Positions 46,482 through 48,682 of a stretch of DNA of 48,682 bases are shown here, piece by piece. The notes under the pieces are model-generated. The model had not been told where the DNA came from. It made no database searches and saw only the letters and a program-made list of their open reading frames with translations. Position 1 is the first letter of the stretch. Every line of letters starts with the position of its first letter. A program made the translations under genes and the position numbers. The stretch is from Saccoglossus kowalevskii (lineage: Eukaryota; Hemichordata; Enteropneusta; Harrimaniidae), in NCBI RefSeq assembly GCF_000003605.2, contig NW_003136844.1:104157-152838 (forward strand), written 5' to 3'.

Positions 46482-48005
46482 ATGGATTACATAACCATAT
46501 TGACAACAATATTGGTAGTCATGGTAACCATCATACTCTTTTGTTATACTTGGCTCAACAGAAAAAGAACAAGAATACCTGGTATGGTTGATATCAGCAA
46601 ACATGGACGGGAAATTGGCAACTGGGAAAGGTTGCTGGTGGACTTCGTTCAACTTGGTACATTTATTAATTCTTACGTGATATTTCTAGATTCGAAAGTT
46701 CAGTTAACGCAGGATATGCTAATTAAAGCGGCAATTAAGATAAGATCAAGACACCCTATTTTGCGCATGCGTATTTTGGATGTTATCGACAGTAATGGAG
46801 TTGAACGAAAATTCTTTCAACCAATTGAGAATTCAGCTGTTGATGTGAAATCTATAATTGGGGACGATTGGATTGAAGTGCATTCAAATGAGTTGGCCAC
46901 CGGCTTTGATACTCTAAATGGTCCCCTCTGGCGGCTGCGTCTTCTGAAAGGTACAACAGGTGCAAGTCAAATAGAAGATGTCTACAAAAGTACATTTATC
47001 GTAACATTTCATCATTCTATTATTGATGGGATTACCATGATGCACTTTGTAGATGAACTTCTTGACTATCTAGATCAAGTAGTTAAAGGAAATGACGATA
47101 TACCAGAAAGTCTGCCTCTGTACCCATCGCTTGAGAAAGCGATTGGCATTACTCATATGCCATGGTGGAAAGTATTTATCACCTTTGTTGTATTGGCAAA
47201 ACAACACTTCTTCAAACCCTCAAACCCCTATATTGATCGCTTTGGAATGGAAATGATAAGAAATCCTGGTGTACATCATGAAACTAAAGTGATCCCAATT
47301 GAGTTTACGAAACAAGAAACAACAATGATCAAGACATATTCATCAGAACACAAAGCTACTGTAAATGGAACTCTTCTAGCAGCTGCCAACCTCGCCATAG
47401 CACGTATTATCAATAGAAAATCGCAAAAATCAATACATATACGAACAGAATTTCTTGCTAACTTACGTGGCATGTGTACACCACCTTTAGACCCTAAAGA
47501 ATCGTTTGGTACATATGCACCGCCATATATAATGCATGTGGATGTTTCTAGTGCCACTTATGATCGAGATGCGTTTGGTAAATTTGCATCAAGTCTCACT
47601 CAAAGGTCACATGAAATGGTAAGAAAAGGAGAAGGACAAGAATTGGTACAGTTCGTCAGAGTTCTTTATGATCTTGGTATTAGTTTTGAGAACTTCCACG
47701 AAGACTCTGTCAGAGATCAGAAATCAGGATATCGTGGTGGTGGCGTATTATTGCTGTCCAACCTTGGAAACCTAAACTACTTTACAAAAGACAAACCGCG
47801 AGTATTTGAGATAACTAGTAAACATAATGCATGTTCCATGCATAAAATGGGAAGTATATTTGACAACTACGCTGCGACAATTCATGGTCGACTATTATGG
47901 ACTGTCGCATATGCAACGAATGTTGTTACCAAAGAACAAGCCCAGGAATTCGCTGACATGGTTGTTGATGTACTTAGAAAGATGTGCTTGCAAAACAAAA
48001 TCTGA
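46482..48005 (+). CDS. Membrane-anchored HHxxxDG acyltransferase/condensation-like protein, copy 2
   Basis: 507 aa, aligning along its whole length with the product at 40180 (roughly 60% identical by eye). Same plan: one hydrophobic anchor (residues 5-23) followed by basic NRKRTR, RSRHPILRMRI at 88-98, and HHSIIDG at 177-183. The stretch from residue 90 to 185 is nearly unchanged between copies. The segment around residues 400-425 differs strongly (here FENFHEDSVRDQKSGYRGGG). SNLGNLNYFT and IHGRLLWTVAY mark the C-terminal half. Coding region without introns; acceptor TTTGCAG ends at 46470, 11 nt before ATG. Expected reaction: transfer of an acyl group from CoA to an alcohol or amine. Substrate unknown. 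Confidence 0.88.
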   Translation: MDYITILTTILVVMVTIILFCYTWLNRKRTRIPGMVDISKHGREIGNWERLLVDFVQLGTFINSYVIFLDSKVQLTQDMLIKAAIKIRSRHPILRMRILDVIDSNGVERKFFQPIENSAVDVKSIIGDDWIEVHSNELATGFDTLNGPLWRLRLLKGTTGASQIEDVYKSTFIVTFHHSIIDGITMMHFVDELLDYLDQVVKGNDDIPESLPLYPSLEKAIGITHMPWWKVFITFVVLAKQHFFKPSNPYIDRFGMEMIRNPGVHHETKVIPIEFTKQETTMIKTYSSEHKATVNGTLLAAANLAIARIINRKSQKSIHIRTEFLANLRGMCTPPLDPKESFGTYAPPYIMHVDVSSATYDRDAFGKFASSLTQRSHEMVRKGEGQELVQFVRVLYDLGISFENFHEDSVRDQKSGYRGGGVLLLSNLGNLNYFTKDKPRVFEITSKHNACSMHKMGSIFDNYAATIHGRLLWTVAYATNVVTKEQAQEFADMVVDVLRKMCLQNKI

Positions 48006-48682
48006 ACGACCATGTTCAATGATCAAATGAATTTGAACATAGTAATACATTTCCGCTCCATTACCAATTATTGATGTGTATGTATATGCTTCTTATGAGC
48101 TATACATTTCCCAGCTCATTCACTATGACTACGTACGTGCAGACTTTTTAAAAAGATATTGTCTAATTTCGATCTAACTATCAAATCACGTGACAACAAT
48201 GTCACTTTTCTGATATATACTTCAGGTTGCATACAGAAAACATTTTGTGTGTATCTCGGAAATGCCCGGGAAACAACAGCATTTCAGGTTCACAACAATG
48301 GCCGACACAATTCATACTTACTGTCCTGGCGAGAAATACAGTGCCTGCAACATCATAAACAATATATCAGAAATTTTCTGCGATTTACGCGAATATAAAA
48401 CGTAATTGTTATTGTTTGATATTACTCTTTTTTCGCAAAAATTCTTGACAACAGTCAAAAAAGACTAGACGAGATGTCAAATGTCAAAGACTCATCAAAT
48501 CTTCTCACATAGAGAGAAAGTATCTCAGATGGCCATATACGGTCATGTGACTTTATTAATATGCATAAATGTAATATCTCAAGCACTGTTTCAGATAGGA
48601 ACATGCCACAAGTGTTATAACGAGTCCTTTGAATGAGATATGACAAACTCAACAATATGTGATTTCATTAATATGTATACTC
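48006..48682. other. Downstream of acyltransferase copy 2
   Basis: No gene or clear poly(A) signal recognised before the window ends. Confidence 0.4.

Overview
This is eukaryotic, animal DNA. It is AT-rich, has long introns with GT-AG borders, dispersed repeats and two assembly gaps (Ns at 21224-22177 and 34628-34804). One multi-exon gene is clearly a phospholipase C of the eta class, which is an animal family. The repeat content and the family of the second gene pair suggest a marine invertebrate. A deuterostome such as a hemichordate is my guess, but the sequence alone does not prove it.

Layout: 1-10101 is upstream DNA with SINE-like and fold-back repeats and a large 19-bp minisatellite (about 4467-5478). 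From 10146 to 31699 on the + strand lies the PLC-eta gene. I resolve 20 coding exons whose splice phases all agree and which sum to 5739 nt, or 1912 codons plus stop if no exon is lost in the 954-N gap. The protein runs PH, EF-hands, catalytic X box, acidic/serine-basic X-Y linker, Y box, C2, then a tail of almost 1000 residues, most of it in one 2.7-kb last exon. All main catalytic and calcium-binding residues can be located.

The 31700-33800 stretch holds the 3' UTR and plain intergenic DNA. From about 34200 to 39010 there are two decayed BEL/Pao LTR-retrotransposon copies in opposite orientation (minus copy about 34413-35480, plus copy about 37180-39008), both full of stops and frameshifts. 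Aligning them suggests that the 177-N gap inside the minus copy hides few or no element bases.

From 39450 to 48005 there is a tandem pair of + strand genes (503 and 507 aa, clearly paralogous). Each has one uninterrupted coding exon preceded by a 5' UTR intron. They encode membrane-anchored members of the HHxxxDG acyltransferase/condensation superfamily. Their substrate is unknown, and they are the best candidates here for undescribed biology.

The PLC gene and the acyltransferases show no functional link. No RNA gene, CRISPR array or bacterial-type feature was found.
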